Assembly (NCBI GenBank): GCA_026418275.1
Contig: JAOABQ010000044.1
Span: forward strand, 1-64,000
Direction: 5' to 3'
DNA: 64,000 bases
Origin: Clostridia bacterium
Lineage (GTDB): Bacteria; Bacillota; Clostridia; Acetivibrionales; DSM-2933
Shown: piece by piece, positions 16,797 through 26,800 of the stretch
Layout: each line of letters starts with the position of its first letter
Position numbering within the stretch: the first letter of the stretch is position 1
Translations under genes and position numbers: made by a program
The notes under the pieces: generated by a model
What the model was told of the DNA's origin: nothing
What the model saw: the letters and a program-made list of their open reading frames with translations, nothing else
The model's database searches: none

Positions 16797-17399
16797 CTAC
16801 ATCATACTGAAGTCTATACCAAGTTCTTCTGAGAATTCTTCTTCATCTTCATTATCAATTTCTACCGGCTCTTCGAGTCCGATATAGGAAAATTCTATAG
16901 GCACTCCTACGAGAATAAAGAGTTTGCCGTCACTTTCAATAAGGAAGGCAGGCCTGCTTTCGTAGCCGTCCCGGTAATTGAAAGGGAAGGTGTATATTGT
17001 ACCTTGGAGCATATTTATTAAATCCGGACTTTCTCCTTCCAACTGGTAGACCGATACAATGCTGTAATCCAGCAGTTCCTCTTCTGTTACGGTCCTGTTT
17101 AACTCAATGGGTGAAGAGAAGCTGGAGGGAAGAGAGTCTACATCATTACCGTTTTCATCCACTACTTTGAGTTCGGATTTTTCCACCCACTCAAAATTTT
17201 GATTGAGCATGCCCAACCCCAGACAGCCTTTAGGTATAATCGCGGTGCCGGACTCATCCATACTTACCAATTTGCATTCATTACCATCCTCATCCAACGC
17301 GAGGGTTTCGGTCCACCCGTAAAGCTTTTTCCGTTCGATCTTTACTGGTGAGAATGCGTACTGGTTGTCTCGTATACTAAAAATTAAATCCTTTGCCAA
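16797..17399 (-). CDS. unrecognised acidic protein, first gene of the ligase operon
   Basis: A protein of about 200 residues beginning at TTG 17399 (MAKDLIFSIRDNQYAF), eight bases after AAAGGGGG; the frame upstream to 17516 has no homology-like content. The N-terminal half is beta-rich; the end is strongly acidic (EPVEIDNEDEEEFSEELG). No signal peptide, membrane segment or known catalytic motif was seen. The stop TAG is part of the ribosome site of the next gene. An acidic tail would suit a DNA-mimic, a clamp-like partner or an inhibitor, but that is speculation. Family unknown to me. Confidence 0.72.
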   Translation of the reverse strand: MAKDLIFSIRDNQYAFSPVKIERKKLYGWTETLALDEDGNECKLVSMDESGTAIIPKGCLGLGMLNQNFEWVEKSELKVVDENGNDVDSLPSSFSSPIELNRTVTEEELLDYSIVSVYQLEGESPDLINMLQGTIYTFPFNYRDGYESRPAFLIESDGKLFILVGVPIEFSYIGLEEPVEIDNEDEEEFSEELGIDFSMM

Positions 17400-17608
17400 A
17401 ATAACAGCCCCCTTTAACAAATCTAGATATATAGATCCACATCTATTGTATATGAGATTAGGACAAATATAAACTGTATATTTAAGTGATGAAAGGTGGA
17501 CAAATGACAATAGCACCTACGATAATACGGGTTAATTACCGGGCGCAATATGACGTGCTTCATTTGTGGCTCGAGATCATGAAAATACGAAATAGACATT
17601 CATTACGT

Positions 17609-17821
17609 TTAAAAGTGCGGGTTTATTGTACTTATCGTTTCTGATTTCAAAATCTCACTAAGTACATTTACAATCAGAGTATATCTTTCGATATTTTGAG
17701 AATCCTCTTTTTCCCTGGATAAATCCAGTGCCTGTTTAAAAAATTCATACTTACTTGTAAGATCTGCCAATAGGGTGTTATACTTTGTACCTGCATTTTT
17801 GTAAAAGCATTCTCTACACAT
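17609..17821 (-). CDS. small hypothetical protein, 70 residues
   Basis: A 70-residue helical frame starting MCRECFYKN. Two close Cys residues (CREC) are followed by a charged helix-rich stretch. The upstream GGGGAAACTGA could serve as a ribosome site. It lies between the ligase operon and a 174-bp repeat and matches no family I know. It could be the remnant of a larger gene. Confidence 0.4.
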   Translation of the reverse strand: MCRECFYKNAGTKYNTLLADLTSKYEFFKQALDLSREKEDSQNIERYTLIVNVLSEILKSETISTINPHF

Positions 17822-17856
17822 TCAGTTTCCCCATTTCCGTGACGCTAAATGAATTT

Positions 17857-18030
17857 GGTAGGTTTATTAGGTTCAAAGAACGATGATGCTTCAATCCTTA
17901 AGAGCATATAAATTCAGCTCAGGCAAATCCAAACTCGCTTCGCTTCAAACAGTGGATTCTAATTCCCGCGCTCGGATTAACATGCTCTAAAGTCTCTACG
18001 CTTTTGTTCTTTCCACCTAATAAACCTAGC
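17857..18030 (-). repeat. 174-bp long-hairpin repeat, copy 2 (inverted)
   Basis: This is the inverted second copy of the element at 5726-5899, the same length with about 18 differences by eye, clustered in the middle and near one end. Its terminal stem GGTTTATTAGG / CCTAATAAACC pairs fully, where copy 1 has one mismatch. It begins 18 bases past the L,D-transpeptidase stop and could act as its transcript end. Confidence 0.8.
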
Positions 18031-18047
18031 CAACATATCGTGTTAAG

Positions 18048-18791
18048 TTACTTTATCATGACTTTTGTGCCAACCTTAATATATTTGTAAATTTCCTCTA
18101 CATCCTGATCATACATTCCGATACAGCCTGCTGTCCAATCCTTTGCATAGTTTGATACTGCGCCGCCATGAATCCCCACAGCATTCCCCAAGGAAGTATC
18201 CTGGGGAGGTATTTTCTTGTTTTTGATGGCGCGGGAGATTTTTTTATAGGTTTCCTTATTGATAAGTTTGTTTTTTAAACCCCTGTCGGCGGCTTCTATA
18301 TTAGGGTAGCTTAAAAGCATCCATCTTGACCCGATATATACCCGGGAAGGAGAATAAACTTCCTTGGAGCAAATATAAAACTCTCCCAGCGGTGTCCGCC
18401 GGTCACCTTCCTTTTCCTTATTTCCTTTGTGGGTGTTGGAACCGCCTGCAATACGGTACTGTTTTAATACGGTTTCCCCATGTTTTAAAGATAAGGTTCG
18501 CGTTTTCATATCCACAAATATATTATAATTTCCGTTTGCTTTTAATCTTTTATCCTTTATGATTTTATCAAGAGGAATATCAGGTTTAACATCTCGCAAA
18601 TGGTAATTTTCTAACGTTTGTAAGCTTTTATTTTTTTTACTTGTGTTTGATCCGGTATCCTGATACAGCAGCTTGTCCTTATAGTAGTTATAAGCATCCG
18701 GAATTTTTGAAGAAGATATACTGTATATGAAGCCGAGGCCGATAATAGCTGCAACAATGGTTATTACCGGTATCATAAGCTTTTTTGTCAT
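18048..18791 (-). CDS. L,D-transpeptidase (YkuD domain)
   Basis: A 247-residue membrane-anchored enzyme: one N-terminal hydrophobic segment (6-25), a Ser/Lys linker, and a YkuD catalytic domain from about residue 88. The active site is visible as 'IHGG' with His208 and 'WTAGCIGM' with Cys223. Such enzymes make 3-3 peptidoglycan crosslinks or attach proteins to the wall, and resist most beta-lactams. ATG follows AAGGAGGCAAAATT. It is the last of three envelope genes on this strand (lipoprotein, SanA-like, transpeptidase), with a 116-base gap before it. Confidence 0.9.
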   Translation of the reverse strand: MTKKLMIPVITIVAAIIGLGFIYSISSSKIPDAYNYYKDKLLYQDTGSNTSKKNKSLQTLENYHLRDVKPDIPLDKIIKDKRLKANGNYNIFVDMKTRTLSLKHGETVLKQYRIAGGSNTHKGNKEKEGDRRTPLGEFYICSKEVYSPSRVYIGSRWMLLSYPNIEAADRGLKNKLINKETYKKISRAIKNKKIPPQDTSLGNAVGIHGGAVSNYAKDWTAGCIGMYDQDVEEIYKYIKVGTKVMIK

Positions 18792-18907
18792 AATTTTGCC
18801 TCCTTGCTAAGTAATCTTTCGTAAAAATTATGTATTAAATTATACCGCATAAGAACGGCGATCTTACACCATGCATTATTTCCCTGTACAGGCGCATTTT
18901 AAGTGCA

Positions 18908-19480
18908 TTAGTGATCAAATAAAAAGCTTTTTACTACAGTGAAGATTTCACGGCTGTAATAATAAGTCCGGAGATAGACTACACTTGGGGCCGGAGCACC
19001 GGAAGCAGAAATATCAAGCCGTTTTGCCAATTGCAGAGATCTGAAAATGTGAAAGTCATTAGAGACAATGATAGCACTTCTAAAATCTTTTGCCTCCATA
19101 ATTTTTTTTGAATATTTAATGTTTTCAAAGGTGCTGGTGGATTTGTTTTCCTCTGTAATCTTTGCTTCCGGAATGCCCTTTTTAACAAGGTAGTCTTTCA
19201 TTACACTGGATTCATAGGTTTCTTCATCTTGCCCCTGGCCGCCGCTTACAATAATATGGCCTGCATAGCCGGCTTTAAAGAGTTCTAAGGCTTTATCAAG
19301 CCTGTACTGAAGGGAGTCGCTGGGCGATCTGCCCCAGATCTGGCAGCCTAAAATGATCATTACATCTGATTTCTGAGGTTTTTCAAAGTTGGCGTAATAG
19401 AGGATACACGATAAGATCCCCAATACAGGAATGGCAAAAATAAGAAATACAATGAGTGAAATTTTTATAAGCTTTTTCAT
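18908..19480 (-). CDS. SanA/YdcF-like membrane protein (DUF218)
   Basis: A 190-residue protein with an N-terminal membrane segment (6-30) and a DUF218 domain: 'VMIILGCQIWGRSPSDSLQYRLDKAL', of which the first 20 residues carry the signature, then 'IIVSGGQGQDEE' and 'IIVSNDFHIFRS'. The family includes E. coli SanA, YdcF and ElyC, linked to envelope integrity and undecaprenyl-phosphate or vancomycin phenotypes; the reaction is not settled. ATG follows CGGAGGTTCAACCT, 16 bases after the lipoprotein gene, so the two form an operon. Confidence 0.88.
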   Translation of the reverse strand: MKKLIKISLIVFLIFAIPVLGILSCILYYANFEKPQKSDVMIILGCQIWGRSPSDSLQYRLDKALELFKAGYAGHIIVSGGQGQDEETYESSVMKDYLVKKGIPEAKITEENKSTSTFENIKYSKKIMEAKDFRSAIIVSNDFHIFRSLQLAKRLDISASGAPAPSVVYLRTYYYSREIFTVVKSFLFDH

Positions 19481-19496
19481 AGGTTGAACCTCCGAA

Positions 19497-20744
19497 CTAA
19501 TCTATCTTTTGAGGGTTAACCAGGATGGTTTCATGCCTTAGGGTGGAAAGAAGATCCCGGGTCATTTCTCTTCTAACAGGGTTTTCCTCATAATAATTAT
19601 TGATTGGCCGGCCTGTCCCTGTATTGAGTGTAATCACGTAAACCGCCGGTTCTTCAGCACCGGCGGTAAAGGCAATCTTGTCGCCGGACCGGGACCATGA
19701 AAAATTTTCTGTGGTAACCATACCGTTGGTAATCTGTTCCTTTTCGCTGCCGTCTGCTTTCGCTACCCAGATATCGTTTTTCACTTCGCTGCTTCCGGAA
19801 AAGGCAATCCTTTTTCCGTCGGGAGACCAGGAAATACCTGAGATGCTGTTTAGCCTGACAATTTCCTTTTTATCCCTGCCATCCGTCGTTATTGTATAGA
19901 GCACATAGGAAAGATTGCTTTTGCCTGTATTTTTGACAAAGGCAATGTTTTTTTCATCCGGGGATAAGGCGTAGCATGATATATTTTCGTCAATCATCCT
20001 AAACTTTTTATCTGTGATATCAAAGACGAACAGGGGTGTCTTGCCGGTATCTTTTTCATATCCGACAAAAATATATTTTAGTTGGTCTATGAGGAGCTTG
20101 GGACTTTTAAGATAATCAATTTCAGGCAGTTTGATATCCTTAAAGCTCTTATTTGAATTTGCTTCCTTCTTTGTATCTCCCAGCTTCATAAACGCCTCCA
20201 TCTGAAGTTTGGATGAGGAAACCGGGGTGAAGCCGGGGGTGATACCATAGTAAAACTTCATTGCGTAATAGAGCGGATGGACCAGGATCACTTCACCCTC
20301 CCTGGTGAATGAATAAGAGGGAAGCGGAGGGAAAGCAGAGGGGGCATTATTTTCCAACTGCTTCATATCTGTTAGAAGCGTTTTTTTCTGTTCGTTTACT
20401 TTAACCAGATAATGATTGCATATGAACTTGCTCCCATCCGGAGAAATTTCTATAGAATAATCATCTCCCAGCAGCATTGAGGGCAGGGGAGACTTTTTTT
20501 TCGATAATACATCCACCACATGAAAATTATATTCATTTCCCTTTTTTTCACTGATTAAGACATGATCATTATCTGTAAACCCTTCTACCTTGCCGGAATA
20601 AAGCTCCTTAAAACTTACCAGAAGGCTGCTGTTTGCCATCCCTCCGCCTTTAAGGACACCAACCTTTCCCTCATCCAAGCCGCAAGAGGCCGTTGTTACA
20701 AAGAGAATTGCAGAAGTTAAAATCAGTACAAGTTTTTTAAACAT
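19497..20744 (-). CDS. lipoprotein with TolB-like beta-propeller repeats
   Basis: A 415-residue lipoprotein: signal peptide ending in lipobox TTASC (Cys21), then an open beta-propeller. PD40/TolB-type blades are plain at 'LSPDEKNIAFVKNT', 'WSPDGKRIAFSG' and 'WSRSGDKIAFTAG'. In Gram-positives such proteins sit on the outer membrane face and act as binding scaffolds or sensors. ATG follows AAAAGGAGTATACTAAA. The next gene (SanA-like) follows by 16 bases. The two-component pair lies 253 bases upstream on the same strand and could control it. Confidence 0.85.
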   Translation of the reverse strand: MFKKLVLILTSAILFVTTASCGLDEGKVGVLKGGGMANSSLLVSFKELYSGKVEGFTDNDHVLISEKKGNEYNFHVVDVLSKKKSPLPSMLLGDDYSIEISPDGSKFICNHYLVKVNEQKKTLLTDMKQLENNAPSAFPPLPSYSFTREGEVILVHPLYYAMKFYYGITPGFTPVSSSKLQMEAFMKLGDTKKEANSNKSFKDIKLPEIDYLKSPKLLIDQLKYIFVGYEKDTGKTPLFVFDITDKKFRMIDENISCYALSPDEKNIAFVKNTGKSNLSYVLYTITTDGRDKKEIVRLNSISGISWSPDGKRIAFSGSSEVKNDIWVAKADGSEKEQITNGMVTTENFSWSRSGDKIAFTAGAEEPAVYVITLNTGTGRPINNYYEENPVRREMTRDLLSTLRHETILVNPQKID

Positions 20745-20997
20745 TTTAGTATACTCCTTTTAAGGGTACTATCATTTTCGGTGCCATAGAAAATACGATA
20801 TCCTAAACCCTGCAGCGTAGATTACGGATACTTAAACAGTGTATGCTGTTAGCCGGCAGTTTAGGTCTATCGCAGCTTTTGTATTCAATTTTATAATAAA
20901 AGAGATATATAACAAAGCAATAAATGAGATGTAACAAATTTGTAAACAAATAAAGGCATAGGATATTCCCTAGCCCTAAATATATGCAGCAGTATGT

Positions 20998-22836
20998 TTA
21001 TCTCGGAAGATAAATACTAACCCGGGTACCTTGACCTTCCTTACTCTTAATCGTTATTTTTCCATTGTGCTTTTCGATAATTTCCCTGGTAATAGAAAGG
21101 CCTAGTCCGTTGCCGCCGAGTGCTCTGGAACGCGCCTTGTCCACCCGGTAGAAAGGCTCAAAAATTTTATCCAATACCTCCTCTGGAATGCCGCAGCCGT
21201 TATCCTTAATATCCAATTCAATTCCATTTTTATAAGGTGAAAGCTTTACCAGGATTTCACCTTCCGGAGAGTGTTTGATTGCATTATCCAGAATATTGAC
21301 CAAAGCCTGCTTGATCCGTTCAGGATCAGCTAGGATGTCACCGGCTTCTTCTATCTCGGTTAAAAATTTAATATTGAATTTATGTGCTTTCAATGACATT
21401 TGTCCGGTGATATCCCGGACAAGACTTGCAATATCCGTGCTCCTGGGCTCAACTTCAAATTCAAACTTACTTAAGGAGGACAGGTCGATAAGGTCATTAA
21501 TCAGCCGCAGAAGTCTCTCGCTGGCGTCTTCCAGGTAATGTACCGATGTGGCGAATATTTTTTCATCCGAACCTTTGGTCTTTAAAAGGTCAATATAGCC
21601 TAAAATCGTGGTCAGAGGAGTTTTGAGCTCATGAGAAACGTTGGTTACAAACTGCTTTTGCTTTTCCTGGAGAAGCCGAAGTTCGGTTACATCATTCATA
21701 ATATAAACCACACCTTCCGCACTTTCATCCAACATGAGCGGTGTTGCGCATACCAAGAGGTTTCTTTCATCATAATGAATTTCAACAACAATTCTGGTCT
21801 TTTGCTCGGTTACTCTATGGAAAAGGTCTTCAAGTTCTTTAATAAGGTGTATAAAAAAGTTTTTTTGGGAAGCTTCCTTAAAATCCACAGCATGCTCTGC
21901 TAACCAACTGTCAAGTTCTAAACCTGAAAGGGCACTTGGAAATAATTTTAGTGGAGATAAAGCCAGAGGGGAGAGTCCGAGGATACTCCGTGATTTATTG
22001 TTTATTGCCAGAAATTCTCCGCCAATGCCTAAGGCCAGAACACCTTCACCCATACTTTCCAGGACAGAAGTCAGTTTATTTCTTTCAATATTGATGGTAT
22101 TGATTTTATTTTCAATCTCATGAGACATTTTATTGAAGGACTTGGAAAGCTCTCCGATTTCGTCGGAGGATTTAATATCTATCCGGCCGCTGTAGTTTCC
22201 TGCGGCGATTTTTACAGCAGATTCCTGCAGCTTTTTAATCGGTTTGGTAATTTTTATGGTAAGTAAAGTAATAACCACCGCAATAATCAGTGTTGACGTT
22301 ATAAATGAAAGTAAGAGAAGGGTTTGAGAATTCCGCGTACTTTCGTCAATTTCTTTCATCGGTTGAACCAGAAGGATTTCACCGATAACTTGTCCGGGAA
22401 TCACAACAGGTACCCCGAAGTACATATGCCGAACACCGTTAACAGACCGTATTACATAGGTGCGGTTACCTTTTAGAACTTCATCCAGCTCGGGAAAATT
22501 TGCATGATCCCACTTTTCATCCGATGAATCGGCAAGAAGTTCCTTGGATTTTGAAAACACTAAAACACGTGTTCCGATATCCCGTGAAATCTTTGAGGAA
22601 AAGTCCTTGCTCCTTTTTCTAAACTCATTTACTGTTGCTTCGGTGTTTTGTCCAGTGAGAATAGTTTGTTTTATTGTATAAACAGAGACCTGTGCTTTGG
22701 AATCAAGGGTGTCTATAAGCATTTTTTTATTGGTTGCGCTTAAATTGCCGGTGACAAAAGTAAATATTACGATAAAGGTTAAAATAAGGGTCACCATATT
22801 CACAGCAATCATTTTATTCCTTAAGCTTAGTTTCAT
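20998..22836 (-). CDS. membrane sensor histidine kinase (PhoR/WalK/ResE type)
   Basis: A 612-residue kinase. Membrane segments at about 10-30 and 172-193 bracket an extracellular sensor; HAMP follows (about 194-248), then PAS (about 255-390), HisKA with 'VSHELKTPLTTILGY' (phospho-acceptor His402) and an HATPase domain with N ('LVNILDNAIKHS'), G1 ('DNGCGIPEE') and G2 ('GGNGLGLSI') boxes. It autophosphorylates and passes phosphate to the regulator encoded 33 bases upstream. The signal is unknown. Envelope genes downstream suggest a cell-wall role. Confidence 0.92.
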   Translation of the reverse strand: MKLSLRNKMIAVNMVTLILTFIVIFTFVTGNLSATNKKMLIDTLDSKAQVSVYTIKQTILTGQNTEATVNEFRKRSKDFSSKISRDIGTRVLVFSKSKELLADSSDEKWDHANFPELDEVLKGNRTYVIRSVNGVRHMYFGVPVVIPGQVIGEILLVQPMKEIDESTRNSQTLLLLSFITSTLIIAVVITLLTIKITKPIKKLQESAVKIAAGNYSGRIDIKSSDEIGELSKSFNKMSHEIENKINTINIERNKLTSVLESMGEGVLALGIGGEFLAINNKSRSILGLSPLALSPLKLFPSALSGLELDSWLAEHAVDFKEASQKNFFIHLIKELEDLFHRVTEQKTRIVVEIHYDERNLLVCATPLMLDESAEGVVYIMNDVTELRLLQEKQKQFVTNVSHELKTPLTTILGYIDLLKTKGSDEKIFATSVHYLEDASERLLRLINDLIDLSSLSKFEFEVEPRSTDIASLVRDITGQMSLKAHKFNIKFLTEIEEAGDILADPERIKQALVNILDNAIKHSPEGEILVKLSPYKNGIELDIKDNGCGIPEEVLDKIFEPFYRVDKARSRALGGNGLGLSITREIIEKHNGKITIKSKEGQGTRVSIYLPR

Positions 22837-22869
22837 ATTTTGCCTCGATTCTTTTGGGGTATATAAGGC

Positions 22870-23559
22870 TTATGATATTTGCTTCTTCATCCGGTATCCT
22901 ATCCCGAAGATGGTTTGGACTAACAGTCCTTCGCGGTCGTTCAACTTTTTTCTGAGCCTTTGAATATGAACATCTACTGTTCTGGTATCTCCGGCATAAT
23001 CATAGCCCCACACTTTTTCCAGCAAGGTATCCCGTGAAAAAACCTGATCGATATGATTCATAAAAAAGACAAGCAAATCAAATTCCTTAACGGATAAATC
23101 AAGTTCACGGTCATTGGCCAGTACCCTGCGGGTTTCCGGATATATGGAAAGTGTGCCATTGGATAAACATGTGATGGATGCAGGTTTCGCTTCTTGAGAT
23201 ACCCTCCTTAAAAGTGCTTTTACCCGTGCAATGAGCTCCCGGGTATGGAAGGGCTTGGTTATGTAATCGTCTGCGCCCAGCTCCAGTCCCAACACCTTAT
23301 CAACCAGGTCTGCCTTGGCTGTTAACATGATAATAGGAATAGGACGCTCGGTTGTTACCTTTTTACAAATATCAAAGCCATTGATTTCAGGCAGCATTAA
23401 GTCCAGTATCAGTAAGTCCGGATTAAAATGCTCAATCTTTCTTAAGGCATCTTTTCCATCATTTGAGGTTTGGGTTTCATAGCCTTCCGCTTCCAAACTG
23501 ATTTTTAAAAGATCGCAAATTGAAATTTCGTCGTCAACCACCAATATTTTTTGCTTCAC
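22870..23559 (-). CDS. OmpR/PhoB-family response regulator
   Basis: A 229-residue regulator: receiver domain (1-120) with acidic pair Asp9/Asp10, phospho-acceptor Asp53 and Lys in 'YITKPF'; winged helix DNA-binding domain (about 130-227) with 'LDLSVKEFDLLVFFMNH' and 'VDVHIQRLRKKL'. Start is GTG 23559 behind GGGAGG. It heads the operon with the histidine kinase. It is divergent from the giant fibronectin/SLH gene, so the 336-base spacer may contain sites for it. Confidence 0.93.
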   Translation of the reverse strand: MKQKILVVDDEISICDLLKISLEAEGYETQTSNDGKDALRKIEHFNPDLLILDLMLPEINGFDICKKVTTERPIPIIMLTAKADLVDKVLGLELGADDYITKPFHTRELIARVKALLRRVSQEAKPASITCLSNGTLSIYPETRRVLANDRELDLSVKEFDLLVFFMNHIDQVFSRDTLLEKVWGYDYAGDTRTVDVHIQRLRKKLNDREGLLVQTIFGIGYRMKKQIS

Positions 23560-23895
23560 TTTATAAACCTCCCTTTTAAGCGCCGGTAAACCAATATATA
23601 TTATATCATAGGAAACTATTTATAATTGATTTTTTTGCCGATATATATAAATAAAACTTGGTTGAGGGAGTGGGGATATTTGGAATTTATTCGTACCGGT
23701 ATGATGAGGGATGGAAACATTTACATATCAAAAATGGTCTTTTGGACCTACGTACAGTAAGCCTTGAGTGTGGTAAAATTAAACTATAGCAATAAATCAC
23801 ATCCTACGCCATCCGGATTTCTTTTCAGATGAACTGCCTCATAAAGAGTGTACTTCATTTTCAATCAAACTGTTTTTCATTGGAGGTATAGGCAA
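23560..23895. other. 336-base spacer between divergent genes
   Basis: AT-rich region between the response regulator (minus) and the fibronectin/SLH gene (plus). Apart from a short GGTCttttGGACC palindrome near 23738-23751 I see no gene, known riboswitch or clear terminator. It must contain both promoters. Confidence 0.4.
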
Positions 23896-26800
23896 ATGAG
23901 AAATATTCGAAAAATACTTGCCGTATTATTGATCATAAATATGGTGATCGGATTGATACCCAATTTCTGGCTAAGGTCCTATGCTGTGCCGTTACCATTG
24001 AATATCATCGTCAACAGCTACTCGGGGGGGACGGCTGAAATCCGGTGGGACAACCTTGCCGGAACCCAATCGGTTGTAGTCTCATACCATACTCCACCGA
24101 ATAATTTTTTGACTACAACCACCAATCAGGTTACAAATATAAAGACCATTTCCGGACTGCAGGACGATATTATTTATGACATAAAGGTAGAAGTGTATGA
24201 TGCAGCTGCTGCGGGAGGAAGTAAAATCGGGGAAGGATTGATCTATTTTCTCCCCAGGATTTCCTTTTACAGCAATAAGATAGAGCGGGGAAGGCAGGCT
24301 GTTTCCGGTGGAGGATATGAGAGCGGGACCGAGCCAAGGCTAAATTTAAAATGGGCAATGCCAAAGGTATGGAATGCAGGTGCCTTCGTATATGCCAACG
24401 ACCCGGCGGTTTTAGGAAATATGGCTGCTTCCGTCGATAATATTTACCAGGACGGGAGACAGGTTTCCTCATTTAACTTCAGAGTCAATATTTCCACCAA
24501 TTTATCCACATTAAATAGTGGATCTACTCAATCTGCAATTCTTATCGATTATGGAAATCCGGAGTATTCAGCGAAAGTATCGGGGAATTTAGGTGTGACG
24601 GCAGGAGTGCATGCAGTTGACGGCAGTGGGTTTATGAATTTTGATTTGATCGGAAGAAAAGACTTGAATACTGCACTTCCTGCTGCAGAGGCTTATGGTC
24701 TTCCTGACGGGGATGTACTTCCCGGAGTTGTTTTTTATATGAATATAAAACCTGTGTTTAAGAACGCAGGTGGCAACAATGTCAGCCTAGTCACGGTGGG
24801 TCCTAATTCGGCACAAAACGGAAGTATGTTGACAGGCCTTACGCCGTATACATATACGCCAATAAGGTTTATGCTTACAAAGGATGATTTAAATAATGTC
24901 TATGTTAAAGTGTACCGAATAAACCAAGGCAGTCTAGACCTGCCCGGACTCTATTATGAAGTTCAAACCAGTGACGATCCGGCTATTATAGGTGATTGGG
25001 CCGTGAAAAAGACGATGACCGACAGCTTTTTTCCGAATAATTCGGAGTATGCGGTTACGGTTGTTACAGGGATGAACCCGAATAACCAGGTTTATTACAA
25101 GATTGTTGTAAAAACTGACAGTTCTTCTGACCGGATAGAGTCGGAAAAAATGCCTTATACACTGATTGAGGATATCAGCAAGCCACCGGTGCCGACAGGC
25201 GTTACCGTGATTGACATGGACCTTGTTACAGGGCAAGCCCTAAACCCGAAAACAAACCAGCAGGAGGACGAAAAGTCTACGAATGTGACAATTTCGTGGA
25301 CTAAGCCTGCCAATTGGGATCAAATAAAAGCAAATAATCCCTATGACCCGGCAAAAGATATCTATTTTCATTTTCTGATTAATACATATCAAACAGAGCT
25401 TACACTGGATAACAATCCGGAGTTGGAGGCAAATGGGAAGCAGTATGGAGCTTATCCGATAAAATTTAGACTTGTAAAATATGTAAGTGCCTTGTCGCCC
25501 AATATCAGGGAGAATGGAAACTACCTGGAGTATACGGTAAAAGGATTTGAGCTTTTTAAGGGTGAAGATAGTGACGGTGCAGCAGATAATGCCATTCCAA
25601 ACGCTGAAAACTATCCGGCATTCCTTCTTTCAAACAAGGTATACTATATGCAAATGTATACTACCAATGGAATCAATAAAGGATCTACTGCCCTGGATAA
25701 AATTTCGGACAAATCTTTAACAGTCAGCTTTACAACCCTTGCCGGTGGGGAACGGGAGGTTCCCCTGCCCAAAAATCTCAGGTTAAATAAAAATGAGATC
25801 GAGGTCATTCCAAATCCTGAGCCAACACTTTCCAACTATGTTGAAATTGAATTTGACAAAGTGTCTGTGGACTGGAGAAACTATATGCCGGACCCAAGCC
25901 TTTCAAAAGCGATTTATTATGATTTATATATGAGTAATTCAACGGCGACAGATTCTTTTAAACTGATTGGAACAACACAAAACTTAAATGCAGACATCAC
26001 TTTTATTGGGACTGACCCTCAAAGTGTATCAATAAAGGCAACCATGAGAGACTTTTCACCTGCTACCGATGCGTATACCGCTTTTGGTCCCAAGCTAACG
26101 CCGAATACTACCTATTATATTATGGTTAAGACAAGGCTGGTAATGCAAGATCAAGCGGACAGGGAATCGGTTTTTACATCCATTTTGCCTGTTACTACTG
26201 TTTCGGGAGATATCAAGCCGCCGGATGAATCTTCAAGGAAACCCCTTGCTCCAACAGATTTTGCCGTTGCGAAAGACGGCAGCGGAAACCCGATTCTTTC
26301 CGGGTCCTTTGTAACACTTTCCTGGCTTAAGAAGGAAAATAACGTGAAATATGAAATCATATGTACAACTGCCAAGGTTGACCCAAATGCAATTCTTTCC
26401 ACATATTCCAGTGACCCCTTTTATACAAGCTTTAAAGCTACTTTTGGAAGTTTGTCCCTGGATCCTTCGGCAGATCCCCTGGCTGAGAATTTCGAATACA
26501 ATAATGTCTCAAAAGTATGTCAATATTCCATAATCAAATGGCTGTTTCCCAATAAACTGTATTATTTCAGTGTACGGGCTGTAAATAAGACCAATGGAAA
26601 CACCAGTTCGTGGGTTTCCATTCCGGTGACGACTATGCTCATCGATTCGCCTGAAGGGATGGAGGCAATACAGGATGCTGAACTTGGTTTCTTCTGGATG
26701 GATGCCAGTCCGAACTTACAGGCGGAGGACTTCAAAATCTATGTCAAAGGGCCTAAAGACCGGGACTTCAAACTTTTGAGCAGAGCTGAAGCGATAGTAA

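Noticed and set aside
23560..23895. c-di-GMP riboswitch upstream of the giant SLH gene
   Set aside because: Looked for because such switches control surface proteins; none of the conserved aptamer blocks was found.
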